NCBI GenBank assembly: GCA_013361525.1
Contig: JABFXY010000019.1
Span: 62,001-126,000 of the forward strand
Length of the DNA stretch: 64,000 bases
Source: Polyangiaceae bacterium
GTDB taxonomy: Bacteria; Myxococcota_A; Polyangia; Polyangiales; Polyangiaceae
Reading direction: 5' to 3'
Shown: one piece after another, positions 17,011 through 26,600 of the stretch
How positions within the stretch are numbered: the first letter of the stretch is position 1
Layout: the number at the start of each line of letters is the position of its first letter
Translations under genes and position numbers: made by a program
The notes under the pieces: model-generated
What the model saw: only the letters and a program-made list of their open reading frames with translations
Databases searched by the model: none
What the model was told of the DNA's origin: nothing

Positions 17011-17951
17011 CAGGCAGTCTCCGCGTTGGGCGCCCGAATGGTGTCGGACGAGAGCGAAAGCGGCTCGCCGTTCGACCCTTCGTAGACGACCCGCTCGATG
17101 CCGACGAGCAACTCTTGCCGCTGCCGAGGCGTAATGACCGTCGCGAAATCGGCGAGGACGCGGGGGTCGTAGTAACGGAAGTAGAGCTTTTCGTAGGAGC
17201 TCTCGTCCTCCACCATCAAGAAGCGTCGCAGGTGTCGTCGAACCTCTTTGAGAGGCTCGGCCGAGCGCACGAAGATCCCCCACGCATCGCCCCACCCGCC
17301 GACGAGCAGTCGATCGAGCAACTCCGACCCGGGGGTGAAGCGGACGAGATAGGGCGCGACGTCGTCGAGCACTCGCCCGGGCTGACCCTCGAAGAGATTC
17401 TGGTGCCGATCGATCGACTCCTGAAGGAGCCATTGGATCTTCTCGTTCCGCGCGGCGTCCATCACGGCATAGAGGTGTCCGTCGACCGGGCCGAGCGCCT
17501 CTTTCACCTCTTCGAGCCGGCGGAGCCGATCCACGGTCGGAGGCGTCTCGACGGGCCGCGTGAACCCCTCGAGAAAGAGCTGGAGCGTCGTTCCGCCGGC
17601 GACCACGAAACCGCCGTGCTCGATCATCGCGCGCGACGCCTCCTCGCCATTGATGACCGTCCCGCTCGGCGTCTCCAGGTCGCGCACCACCGCGCGTTTG
17701 CCGGAGAACCATATCGAGAAGTGCTGCCCGCTCATTCGATCGTCGTCGACGACGACGTCGGCCCGGTCGGTGCGCCCGATGGTGATCGATTGACCGGGCT
17801 CGAGCACGATCTTGCGAAATGCCTGTTTGCCCCAGAGGACCATCAAGATCCCCCGGCGGTCGGGCAAGCGGATCGCTCCTTCGTCCGCGACCTCCATCGC
17901 GCGCGAGGCGCGCACACCGGAGGGCGGATCCATGGCGGTCATCAGGACCAT
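17010..17951 (-). CDS. FHA-DUF4123 fusion, T6SS effector adaptor
   Basis: Two domains in 313 residues. Residues ~46-127 are a forkhead-associated domain with core residues GR at 59-60, SGQH at 74-77 and NG at 101-102, so phosphothreonine binding should be retained. Residues ~158-285 are DUF4123, with GHLYAVMDAAR, PYLVRF, GWGDAWGIF and RYYDPRVLADF. DUF4123 proteins are adaptors that load effectors on VgrG; FHA domains regulate T6SS through Thr kinases. Their fusion would link loading to phosphorylation. The start at 17942 would give a TGATG coupling with the previous gene; 17951 is the longer choice. Confidence 0.88.
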   Translation of the reverse strand: MVLMTAMDPPSGVRASRAMEVADEGAIRLPDRRGILMVLWGKQAFRKIVLEPGQSITIGRTDRADVVVDDDRMSGQHFSIWFSGKRAVVRDLETPSGTVINGEEASRAMIEHGGFVVAGGTTLQLFLEGFTRPVETPPTVDRLRRLEEVKEALGPVDGHLYAVMDAARNEKIQWLLQESIDRHQNLFEGQPGRVLDDVAPYLVRFTPGSELLDRLLVGGWGDAWGIFVRSAEPLKEVRRHLRRFLMVEDESSYEKLYFRYYDPRVLADFATVITPRQRQELLVGIERVVYEGSNGEPLSLSSDTIRAPNAETA

Positions 17952-18379
17952 TTCGCGAGCATGCGCTCGCGCCTCTTCGGTGACCCGACGACGTTCTTCA
18001 CGAAGAGACCGAGGTCGAAATCCTCTTCCTCGGCCATCGACAGATCGAGCTCCATCGGGGGGTTGACCGGGTTCGCGTACGCGACGCGCAGAACGACCTC
18101 GCCGTTCTTCAGGATCCGCAAGGTCCGCAGCCCCTCACCCGTCACCTCGACCGTCGCCCCGGAGAGGGATTGAACGTCTTCGCCGGCACGAAGATGAAAG
18201 TCGCCCCGGTGGGCATAAAAGACGACGGGCGTGCGGCCGAGCGCCGCAAAATATCCTTTTGCTTGCTCGCCAGTTTGCTGCGCCGAGCCCTGCAGTGGAG
18301 CTGGGCTCACCTCGCCGGTCTCCGTGTCGAGCTCGTGAAGCTTTGCGCTCTTCAGGAAGTCCTGGACGAGGAGCTTCAT
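17942..18379 (-). CDS. T6SS-island protein, 145 aa
   Basis: Unrecognised protein of 145 residues, no signal peptide. The N-terminal 45 residues are polar; the middle has short strands (TPVVFYAHRGDFHLRAG, then RTLRILKNGEVVLRVAYA), and the end is acidic then basic (MAEEEDFDLGLF). It overlaps the PAAR gene stop (ATGA) and the following FHA-DUF4123 start, so it is made in step with both. Likely an accessory protein of the tip complex. Confidence 0.8.
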   Translation of the reverse strand: MKLLVQDFLKSAKLHELDTETGEVSPAPLQGSAQQTGEQAKGYFAALGRTPVVFYAHRGDFHLRAGEDVQSLSGATVEVTGEGLRTLRILKNGEVVLRVAYANPVNPPMELDLSMAEEEDFDLGLFVKNVVGSPKRRERMLAKWS

Positions 18380-19560
18380 CCGACGCCTCCGCCGACGAGC
18401 TCGCCCGCCTTCTCGGTCACCTTCGCGGTGACTTGTTCCTTCAAGTAATTGGTAATCGGGGACAACAGCTGCGCCGTCTTCTCGTCGCCGGCGATCTTGC
18501 CCATGAATTTATCGACCTGGCCGCCGGCGATTTCGCCGATTTTGCCGGGGAGCTGTTTGTTGACGGCCGCCTCCGCGAGCTCGCCGAACATCTCGTTGCC
18601 GGCGACCTTCCCAACCGCCTCTTTGGCGACGCCGCCGCCCACCGATCGGAGCGATTCCTTGAAGTTGCCGAGGACCGCGCCCTTGATGAGCTCTTTCGCG
18701 CGAGGGTCGTCGATGACTTTGCCCGCGATCTGGTCGACGATGTCGCCCTTCACTTCTGCGAACTTCTCACTGAGGTTGCCCGATGCAGCGGATTCGATGA
18801 TCTCGCGGGCCGTCTTGCCCTTTTCGGACATCAGCCATTCGACCTGCGGGCCGAGCGCGTCGCCCCATTTGTCTTTGTTCCGTTCGTAGACGAACGCCGC
18901 GACGTCGCTGTAGCTGTCGAGCTTCACGTCGTACGCCGCCGAAATGGCCTTGCGAGCCGCAACTGCCCATTTCGCGACCGAGTGCTCGCCCTCGCCCCTC
19001 TCGAGCATTTGCTCGGCGACGGGCTTGATCACTTTGACGACACGCTCGAGCTCGGCGCGCTTTTCGGGCGGCAGGATCTTGTCGATCTTCTCTTTGATTC
19101 GCTCGAGGACGTCTTTGCCCGCCTGCGTGAGGGAGTTGGCCGAGCCGGGTGGTGGAGCATTGTCCGGCGGCGCTTGCGTCGCCTGCTCCAGCGCCTTTCG
19201 CGCCTTTTCGCACTCTTCGCAAAAGGGTGTTCCCTCGGCCGCAGCACCGACGAAGGTCGAGCCCTGCCCGGTGTCACCGATGATGACGGTCGGGCACCCT
19301 GCGACGATGCGTCCGCCGTGCACCGTGGGATCGCCGAGACGAGCGGCCTGCATCCCATTGACGATGACGGTGGGCGAGCCTTTCGCGATCTTGTCGATGG
19401 ACGGGACGCAGACGACGCTGTCGCCCACGCGCCCCTGCGGCATGAAGCCGACGATGACGTCCGGGCTGCCCGACACCTCGGGTCCACCCACGTGAGGAAC
19501 GGGCCCGGGGTTCACCATCGGGCACGTGTGCATGTCGGTGATACGCGCGGCGGGGGGCAT
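18376..19560 (-). CDS. PAAR-domain protein with long helical C-terminus
   Basis: Residues 1-98 are a PAAR domain (PPAARITDMHTCP, GSPDVIVG, RVGDSVVC, GSPTVIVNGMQAARLGD and CPTVIIGDTG), the spike tip that sits on VgrG and binds a metal ion. Residues ~110-394 are an Ala/Glu/Lys-rich helical extension with no family I recognise, containing repeated helix-forming segments such as GNLSEKFAEVKGDI. A C-terminal toxin fused to PAAR is a known T6SS design, so this tail may be an effector, or it may act as a docking platform. It starts three bases after vgrG and overlaps the next gene. Confidence 0.9.
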   Translation of the reverse strand: MPPAARITDMHTCPMVNPGPVPHVGGPEVSGSPDVIVGFMPQGRVGDSVVCVPSIDKIAKGSPTVIVNGMQAARLGDPTVHGGRIVAGCPTVIIGDTGQGSTFVGAAAEGTPFCEECEKARKALEQATQAPPDNAPPPGSANSLTQAGKDVLERIKEKIDKILPPEKRAELERVVKVIKPVAEQMLERGEGEHSVAKWAVAARKAISAAYDVKLDSYSDVAAFVYERNKDKWGDALGPQVEWLMSEKGKTAREIIESAASGNLSEKFAEVKGDIVDQIAGKVIDDPRAKELIKGAVLGNFKESLRSVGGGVAKEAVGKVAGNEMFGELAEAAVNKQLPGKIGEIAGGQVDKFMGKIAGDEKTAQLLSPITNYLKEQVTAKVTEKAGELVGGGVG

Positions 19561-19563
19561 GGG

Positions 19564-21588
19564 TCAGTCCTGAATCTGGTCGGACGAGTCTTTGGGTTGG
19601 GCCTCTTCCGCGTCGGCGGGTTTGGTCGGCTCGGCACCGCTCCCCGAGGCAGCCGAGCCGCCGCTGTTGATCCGCACCAAGGTGCCGACGATGTCGATGC
19701 CACCCGGGTGCAACGTGATGAATCCGCCCGCGCCTTTGATGGTGAGCGTTTGGCCCGCGTCGAGGACGACCTTCGTCCCAGCCTTCAGATGAATCTCGGT
19801 CCCGGCATCGACCGCGTGCTTGTTCCCGACCTTGATGTCCTGATCGACGCCGACCGTGAGCGAGGTCGACCCGTCGACGAGCTGCATTCGATCGCCTTTG
19901 ACGTGCAGGTGATCGTCCTCGTGGACGAGCTCGTATTTCTTCTGCTGGACGACGAGGTGTTGGTCCTGCGCGATCGTCCGGTGGTGATGGCGGCCGATGC
20001 GCTCGGTCCAATCGCGCTTCACGAGCTTGTGCAGATCCTTCTGGGCCTGCACGTAGACGAGCTCCTTGTTCGCTTTGTCCTCGAGCTTGATCTCGTTGTA
20101 TCCGCCGTTCGCCGGCGACGAATGCGTCTTCCAGCCGCTCACCGTTTTGTTCTCCGGGAGCTTGTAGGGGACGGGATTGAGCTGATTGAAAGCCCTGCCG
20201 ACGAGGATCGGCGCATCGGGATCGCCGTCGAGGAACCCGATGAGCACCTCTTGTCCGATGCGCGGGATGTTGATCATCCCGAACCCGGTGCCGGCCCAAC
20301 CTTGGCTGACACGGATCCAACAAGAGCTGTTGTCGTCGAACGTACCCTCGCGATCCCACGGGAACTGCACGCGCACGCGACCGAACTCGTCGACGTGGAT
20401 CTCTTGCCCTTTCGGGCCGACCACGGTCGCGCTCTGTACACCGAAGACCTTCGGCTTCTTCGTCTCGACCGGCGGTCGGTACGTGTCGCCTCGGTAATGG
20501 GCGCTCACGTTCATCTCCCAGCGGCCGTCGTGTGTGCCGTTGATCTCGAACGCCGTGACGAGGAGCGGCTCCGCCAGCGAGTCGTGCGGATGCCCCTCCA
20601 TCTGGAAGACGACGCCCGGCGCCAGCTCGACCACATTGCTCTCGAACTCGACCGCGCGCTTGCCACCGCGCTTCGCGTCGAGCGAGCGAGCTGCCCGCGT
20701 GTTGCCGTAATCGCCGTCGTATCGATAGGCACCCTTGTCGTCGGCGGTCGGAGTATTGGACGCGGCGCCCTTGGCCTCGACCAACATCGCGCCGGGCCGG
20801 TATTCGTATTGCTCGTATTTGTTCTCCGGCGCGGCCGCCTTGGGCGCGTCGCCGAGCAAGCGGAAGCCCGGGTTTCGGAAATCGAAATCGATGATCTGTT
20901 GCGCGCCGGGCCGGACGTCGTGCTGAATGCGCACCTTCGTGACGAACGGGCGCTGCGCGGACTCGGTCGGCTCGTCCTCGTACGGGACGGTGGGCCCCTC
21001 GCGCAGGGGCTTCAGCGTGAGCTCGTCGGCGAGGATGAGCCGCGTCTCTTCTTCGACGTCGGCGAGGACGTACGCAATGCCCGCCTCTTCGAGGAGGCGT
21101 GAGAAATAAGCGTAATCGGACTCGCCGTATTGGGACTTGTATTCGAGCTTCGGATACTTCTCCCGCTCGATCTTCCAGACCGGCTGGATGTCCCACTCGG
21201 CCAAGAGCTTGTCGATGATGTCCGGAATGCTGAGGCGCTGATGAATACGGTGATTGATGCGCCGCTGCATCAACGACAGGGTCGGCACCATTCGCACGAA
21301 ATAGGTCGAGCGGACCCTCGTGCCGTGCCTGCCAGCCTCCATCGCCTGGACCTGCTCGATCGAGCTGACGACACCGGACCAACCGCGCTTGGTGTTCGCG
21401 ACCGATTGGTAGCCGGAATCGACGCGGAGGCTCGCAGGCTGGCCCACGACGGATTCGAGATCGATGTTGTGCTCTTCGGCGATGGCGAAAAATTCGACGG
21501 TGAAGAGCTGGCTGATTGACTCACGTACTCGGAAACGACGGATGTCGAAGGGGGATCCTATCGAGCAAGTGAAGTCGAGCGTCGGCAT
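19564..21588 (-). CDS. vgrG: VgrG type VI secretion tip protein
   Basis: Product of 674 residues, the normal VgrG size. It opens with MPTLDFTCSIG and FRVRESISQLFTVEF, the gp27-like domain, followed by the OB-fold and beta-helix (GPKGQEIHVDEFGRVRVQF, then FDDNSSCWIRVSQGWAG), and a C-terminal needle with DGSTSLTVGVDQDIKVG. The last ~35 residues are Ser/Ala/Pro/Asp-rich. I chose the ATG at 21588 because GGAGG lies five bases upstream; a longer form beginning 24 bases earlier lacks this. It leads the island of seven minus-strand genes. No sheath or baseplate genes are in the window, so this is an orphan vgrG island. Confidence 0.95.
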   Translation of the reverse strand: MPTLDFTCSIGSPFDIRRFRVRESISQLFTVEFFAIAEEHNIDLESVVGQPASLRVDSGYQSVANTKRGWSGVVSSIEQVQAMEAGRHGTRVRSTYFVRMVPTLSLMQRRINHRIHQRLSIPDIIDKLLAEWDIQPVWKIEREKYPKLEYKSQYGESDYAYFSRLLEEAGIAYVLADVEEETRLILADELTLKPLREGPTVPYEDEPTESAQRPFVTKVRIQHDVRPGAQQIIDFDFRNPGFRLLGDAPKAAAPENKYEQYEYRPGAMLVEAKGAASNTPTADDKGAYRYDGDYGNTRAARSLDAKRGGKRAVEFESNVVELAPGVVFQMEGHPHDSLAEPLLVTAFEINGTHDGRWEMNVSAHYRGDTYRPPVETKKPKVFGVQSATVVGPKGQEIHVDEFGRVRVQFPWDREGTFDDNSSCWIRVSQGWAGTGFGMINIPRIGQEVLIGFLDGDPDAPILVGRAFNQLNPVPYKLPENKTVSGWKTHSSPANGGYNEIKLEDKANKELVYVQAQKDLHKLVKRDWTERIGRHHHRTIAQDQHLVVQQKKYELVHEDDHLHVKGDRMQLVDGSTSLTVGVDQDIKVGNKHAVDAGTEIHLKAGTKVVLDAGQTLTIKGAGGFITLHPGGIDIVGTLVRINSGGSAASGSGAEPTKPADAEEAQPKDSSDQIQD

Positions 21589-21704
21589 GCGGGCCTCCGA
21601 TGATGAGGCCAATCGTACGCAGGGGTCTTCTTCGTCGATGTAAAAATCGTCGGACGGCCGGTTTTTGTTTCACCGGCGACACACGACGCACCGCATCGCA
21701 TTGG

Positions 21705-22694
21705 TCACGATTCGACAATCGTTGGAACGCCGAGCGGCAACAATGCGGCGCCGAGCACGCCGGCGGAATCCCCGAGCACATGTCGGACAATGGGCGTCAC
21801 CAATTCGTCATTGAAGACGTATCGAGCGACGCGCTCGCGGCCGGCGCCATAGAGCACGGCGAGGTTCGACACGCCGCCGCCGAGGACGATCGCGGAGGGA
21901 TCGAGGATGTCGACGACGTTCGCGAGCCCGCGACCAAACGCGTCCACGAGCTCCTCGACGACACGAGCCGCCGCCGGATCCGTGTCGACCTGCTTCGCGA
22001 TCGTCGCCAGAGAAAGACGTGTGCCGGTGATGTCCTCGTAGCGTCGCTCGAGCGCCGAGCCGCTCGCATACGTTTCGAGGCACCCGCGCGCGCCGCAGTA
22101 ACAAGGCCGCGCGTCGGGTGCGCCGGCGTACACGGCGTGGTGGCCCCATTCGCCTGCGATGCCTTGCGGCCCCGGCCAGACGGAGCCGCGGACGACGAGA
22201 CCGCCGCCGACGCCGGTGCCGAGGATGACGCCGAAAACGATCCCGTCCGCATACGCGCGCGTCGCACCGAAGCGCGTCTCGGCGAGAGCGAAGCAGTTCG
22301 CGTCGTTGTCGAACGCGATGCGCCTTCCGATCATCGTCTCGAGGTCGGTTCGGAACGGCCGCCCGTTGAGGCACGTCGTGTTCGAGTTCTTCACGTGCCC
22401 CGTGCGGCGCTCGAGTCCCCCGGGCATGCCGACGCCGATCGGCACCGTGGCGACGTCGACGCCTGCTCGCGTGCATGCCGCGCGGACGATCTCGGCCGTC
22501 GCGGCGAGGACCGCCTCGTAACCCTCGTCACGCGGTGTCGCGACGCGCTCGCGCACGAGGATGTCGGGCTCACCGGTCGTGCCGAGTCGCAACGCAACGA
22601 CCTCGGTCTTCGTTCCACCGAGATCCACGCCGATGGCGACGTCGCTCAGGACCGCGAAAGCGCCGGGAGCCTCGTCTTCGTCTTGAGCCCGCAC
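21705..22694 (-). CDS. ROK family sugar kinase
   Basis: ROK (repressor, ORF, kinase) family, catalytic type. The ATP motif VDLGGTKTEVVAL, catalytic FDNDANCFALAE, GTGVGGGLVVRG, GEWGHHA and the zinc motif CYCGARGCLE are intact; there is no N-terminal helix-turn-helix, so it is a kinase, not a repressor. It probably phosphorylates glucose, N-acetylmannosamine or a similar sugar. The GTG start lies within the last 49 bases of the upstream peptidase gene; no better downstream start precedes the ATP motif. Confidence 0.92.
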   Translation of the reverse strand: MRAQDEDEAPGAFAVLSDVAIGVDLGGTKTEVVALRLGTTGEPDILVRERVATPRDEGYEAVLAATAEIVRAACTRAGVDVATVPIGVGMPGGLERRTGHVKNSNTTCLNGRPFRTDLETMIGRRIAFDNDANCFALAETRFGATRAYADGIVFGVILGTGVGGGLVVRGSVWPGPQGIAGEWGHHAVYAGAPDARPCYCGARGCLETYASGSALERRYEDITGTRLSLATIAKQVDTDPAAARVVEELVDAFGRGLANVVDILDPSAIVLGGGVSNLAVLYGAGRERVARYVFNDELVTPIVRHVLGDSAGVLGAALLPLGVPTIVES

Positions 22695-23398
22695 AACACC
22701 GATCGGACTTCGTCTTCGAGGAGGAAGCTACCCCAACGTTGCGTCGTGTCGCCGTCGAGAAGAAGGCCGAGATGCAGGTGCCACATACCGTTCGCGCGGC
22801 CGGACAGCCCCAGGTACTCGCCCGCCGCGACACGGCGCCGCTTCACGACACCTTCTTCCTGCTCGAATGCGAGCTCGTAGAGGTGGGCGTACCAGGCATG
22901 CGTAACCTTGCGCCCGTCCGCGAGCACGATGGGCTCGTCGAGCTCGATTCGAACGGCGAGATCCGTGTCACCGCGCCCGGTCCACAAGGAGTGACCGCTC
23001 TCTGCGTAGTCGACGTTTCCCGAGGCGAGCGCGAAGACGGGTGTCTTCATCCCTGCGAGATCGAGCCCCGTGTCCGCGGCATACCCCGCCGCGAAGCCGC
23101 CCGGCATCGGGTTGTGGAGGCCACAAGAAAGGGCGTCGCTCGACGGTCCGGTCGCGAGCGCCACCTCCCTCTCCTCGGACACGTTCTCCCCTGACGCGGG
23201 TGGCCCTTCGAAGGGCTCGATCGCCGGCAGATAAGCGGCTATGTCACCGTCCGGCCGATCCGGCGCGACATCCGTCATCGGCTCCGCACGCTCGACGCGC
23301 GCGGAGACTGTGTTGTTCGAGCAGCCCAGCAAGCAGCAGAGCGCGCTCGAGGTGAGGAACACGAGCAAGGCAGCAGGCAGCATTTTCGGAAACAGCAT
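22646..23398 (-). CDS. LytM-like lipoprotein with degenerate metal site
   Basis: Secreted lipoprotein of 250 residues: hydrophobic segment and LLGC near residue 25. The C-terminal ~140 residues follow the M23/LytM fold (GYAADTGLDLAG, TPVFALASG, HAWYAHLYEL, GEYLGLSGRANG, WHLHLGL). The HxH motif is present, but the first metal His, normally in a GxxxHxGxD motif, is replaced (AADTGLD), so it may not cut peptidoglycan and could activate amidases instead, as EnvC-type proteins do. Start at 23398 is backed by GAGG upstream. It overlaps the ROK gene. Confidence 0.82.
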   Translation of the reverse strand: MLFPKMLPAALLVFLTSSALCCLLGCSNNTVSARVERAEPMTDVAPDRPDGDIAAYLPAIEPFEGPPASGENVSEEREVALATGPSSDALSCGLHNPMPGGFAAGYAADTGLDLAGMKTPVFALASGNVDYAESGHSLWTGRGDTDLAVRIELDEPIVLADGRKVTHAWYAHLYELAFEQEEGVVKRRRVAAGEYLGLSGRANGMWHLHLGLLLDGDTTQRWGSFLLEDEVRSVLCGLKTKTRLPALSRS

Positions 23399-23650
23399 CG
23401 TTTCCTCATCGCATCGACCAGCCGACGCGAAGTGTGACGAACCAGGGTCGCTCTCGGCTCGACTCTGTGCTCCACCGCACACAAACGACGCGCGCTTCGT
23501 GGCAATGGCCCACAGCGTTGCGCCGGTGTTGCGTCGTGGTGCCTCGTTGTCGGGCTCGGCCGGCCAGCTAGTCGAGATGCCAACCCGGCTCAGTCTAGAA
23601 ATGCGCAGGTAACGAGTGAGGAATCACCCACAAGCTTGCGCACCTTTCAT

Positions 23651-26600
23651 ATGATGCGTTCTGATCCCATGCAAAACCTTCGCGTGCTCTTTCTATCCTC
23701 CGCACTTGGTCTCGGAGGTTGTTCTCTCATCGTCGCACCGGACGCGAGCCTCCTCGGCGGCGGCGGCTCCGGTGGTGATGAAGGCGGCTCTGGTGGTGAC
23801 GGCGGTGCAGGCGGTGACGGCGGCGTAAACGCCGGCGCCGGCGGCAGCGGCGCGCAAGGTGGATCGGGCGGCGAAGGCGCGCAGGGGGGCAATGGGGGCA
23901 CCGGCGGCGTCGGCGGCACCGGAGGAACCGGCGGCGTCGGCGGCGAAGGTGGCAATGGCGGGATCGGCGGCATGGGTGGCAGCGGCGGCGAAGGCGGCGG
24001 CGGTCCCGAATGCGACGATCCGAGCGACTGCACGCCGCCCGTGAGCGAGTGTGAAGTCGCGACGTGTTTCGACGGTGCCTGCGGTTTCGACTTCGTCGCG
24101 GCGGGGACGGCGACGGCGACGCAAACGGTCGGCGATTGCAAAAAGACGCAATGCGACGGCGCCGGCAACAGCATGGACGCCAACGACGATGCGGACCTTC
24201 CCGACGACAACGAGGAGTGCACCGGCAACGTCTGCGACAACGGCACGCCGAGCAATCCTGATTTGCCGCTCGGCACGCCGTGCGGCGTGTCGCTCGCGTG
24301 TGACGGCAACGGCACCTGCTCGGGTTGCACGCAGGCATCGCAATGCCCCGGCCCGGACACGGAGTGTCAGACGCCGACCTGTACGACGAGCGCTTGCGGG
24401 TTCGATTACGAGCCGGACGGGACGCCCCTCGCCGCGCAGGTCGACGGCGACTGCCAGACGGCGATCTGCGACGGCGTCGGCGCCGAATCGACGGAGGACG
24501 ACGACGACGATCTCCCGGTCGACAACCTCGATTGCACGCTCGACGTCTGCACCAACGGCGAACCGACGAATCCGCTTCTGCCGACCGGCTCGCCCTGCTC
24601 GGACAATGGTGGCTCGGTTTGCGCGGCGGACGGGGATTGCGTCGAATGCAACGTTCCCGCCGATTGCGGCACGACGACCGAATGCCGCCTCTTCTCCTGC
24701 GCGACGGAGAATTGCAGCTTCACGGATACCGCGGCCAATACGCCGACGAGCGTCCAGTCGACCGGCGACTGCCACGAGAATCGTTGTGACGGTAATGGCC
24801 AGTCGGTGAACGCGATCGACAACAGCGACGTACCCGTCGACAACAACCAATGCACGCTCGACGTGTGCACCAACGGCGTCATGTCCAATCCGCCCGCGGC
24901 CTCGGGCACGCCCTGCAACCAGAACGGCGGGACCGTCTGCAACGGCACCGGTCAGTGCGTGCAATGCCTCACCGCAGCCACCTGCCCCGGGCCCGACAAC
25001 GATTGTCAGACCCCGACCTGCTCCGCGGGCCAATGCGGTTTCAGTTTCGAGCCGAGCGGGACGCAGGTCAGCGCGCAAACGCCCGGCGATTGCAAAGTGA
25101 ACGTGTGCGACGGCAGCGGTGGCACCGTCCCGCAGACGAACAACGCCGACGTCCCCGTAGACAACGTCGATTGTAACCAGGACGTCTGCAACAACGGCGT
25201 GCCGTCCCACCCGAGCCAACCCGCGGGAACGCCCTGCGACGACAACGGCGGCCAGTTCTGCGACGGAAGCGGCGTCTGCGCGGCGTGCAACGTAGCCGCG
25301 TGCCCCGGCATGGACACCGAGTGCCAGACTCGGACTTGCGGCAGCAGCGGGTGCGGCCTCGACTTCGAGCCCGCAGGCACGCCGGTCGCCACACAGACGG
25401 CCGGTGATTGCCAAGAGAACGTCTGCGACGGCTCCGGCGGCTTCGGCACGCAGGACGACAACGCGGACGTCCCCGTCGACAACAATCAATGCACGAACGA
25501 CGTGTGCACCCTCGGGCTTCCGTCGAATCCGTTCGCCCCTGCAGGGACCGCCTGCAACCAGAACGGCGGCGTGAAGTGCAGCGCCGTCGGTACCTGCGTC
25601 GAGTGCAACGTCGGAGCGGACTGCGCGAGCGGTATCTGCAACAGCAACGTCTGCGCGCCGGTTCCGGTTTGCGGCAACAACACGACCGAGGGCACCGAGC
25701 AATGTGATGACGGCAACCTGGTGAGCGGCGACGGCTGCAGCGCGACGTGCGTCACCGAGTTCTGCGGTGACGGCGTCGACAACGACGGCGCCCTCGAAGA
25801 GTGCGACGACGGCAACGCGAACGACCTCGACGGGTGCACGACGCAATGTCTCGTCGCCACCGTGTGCAACGCGACCGAGTTCCCCGGCGGCGACAGCTTC
25901 GAGGTCGACCCGTTCAGCGGCAATTGTTACGTCTCGTACGACACCGAGATGACGACCTTCTCCAATGCGGAGGCGGCGTGCGTCGCGGCGGGCGGTCACC
26001 TCGCCACCGTCACCAGCGACGCCGAGAACGAAATCGTCATCTCCGTTCGTAACCCGCTCCAGAACCCGTGGATCGGCGCGAAGGACGACGCCGTCGACAC
26101 CGACGCGGTCTTCGACTGGGCGACGGACGAAGCGTGGGGCTACACGAGCTTCATCGCGGGGCAGCCCGATGACGACGCAGCGTTCGGCGGCAACGGCGAG
26201 TGCCTCCACATCAACGACGCCGCCGGCGATTGGAACGACACGAACTGCGACATCGACACGTTCGTCGTCGGTCGTATCTGCGAGTTCGAGCTCGACACCT
26301 GCGGCGACGCAATCGTGCAGTCGGTGAACGGCGAGCAATGCGACGACGGCGGTGTCGCCGCCGGCGACGGCTGCAGCGCTACCTGCCAGAACGAGGTGGC
26401 GGCGCCCTGCGGCAATGGAACCATCGACGCCGGCGAGGAGTGCGACGACAGCAACACGACGAGCGGCGACGGCTGCAGCTCGACATGCATCGCCGAGACG
26501 TTGTTCTTCAGCGAATACATCGAAGGGACGTCGAGCAACAAGGCGGTCGAGATCAAGAACCCGCGTTCGACGGCGTTCGACCTGGCGGCGAACAACTGCT

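Noticed and set aside
18259..21102. 947-residue open frame on the plus strand across vgrG and PAAR
   Set aside because: It is antisense to well-recognised T6SS genes; GC-rich codon use creates such mirror frames.
23693..26338. 881-residue minus-strand frame
   Set aside because: Mirror of the Cys-rich lipoprotein; Val/Ala/Arg-rich with no real motif.
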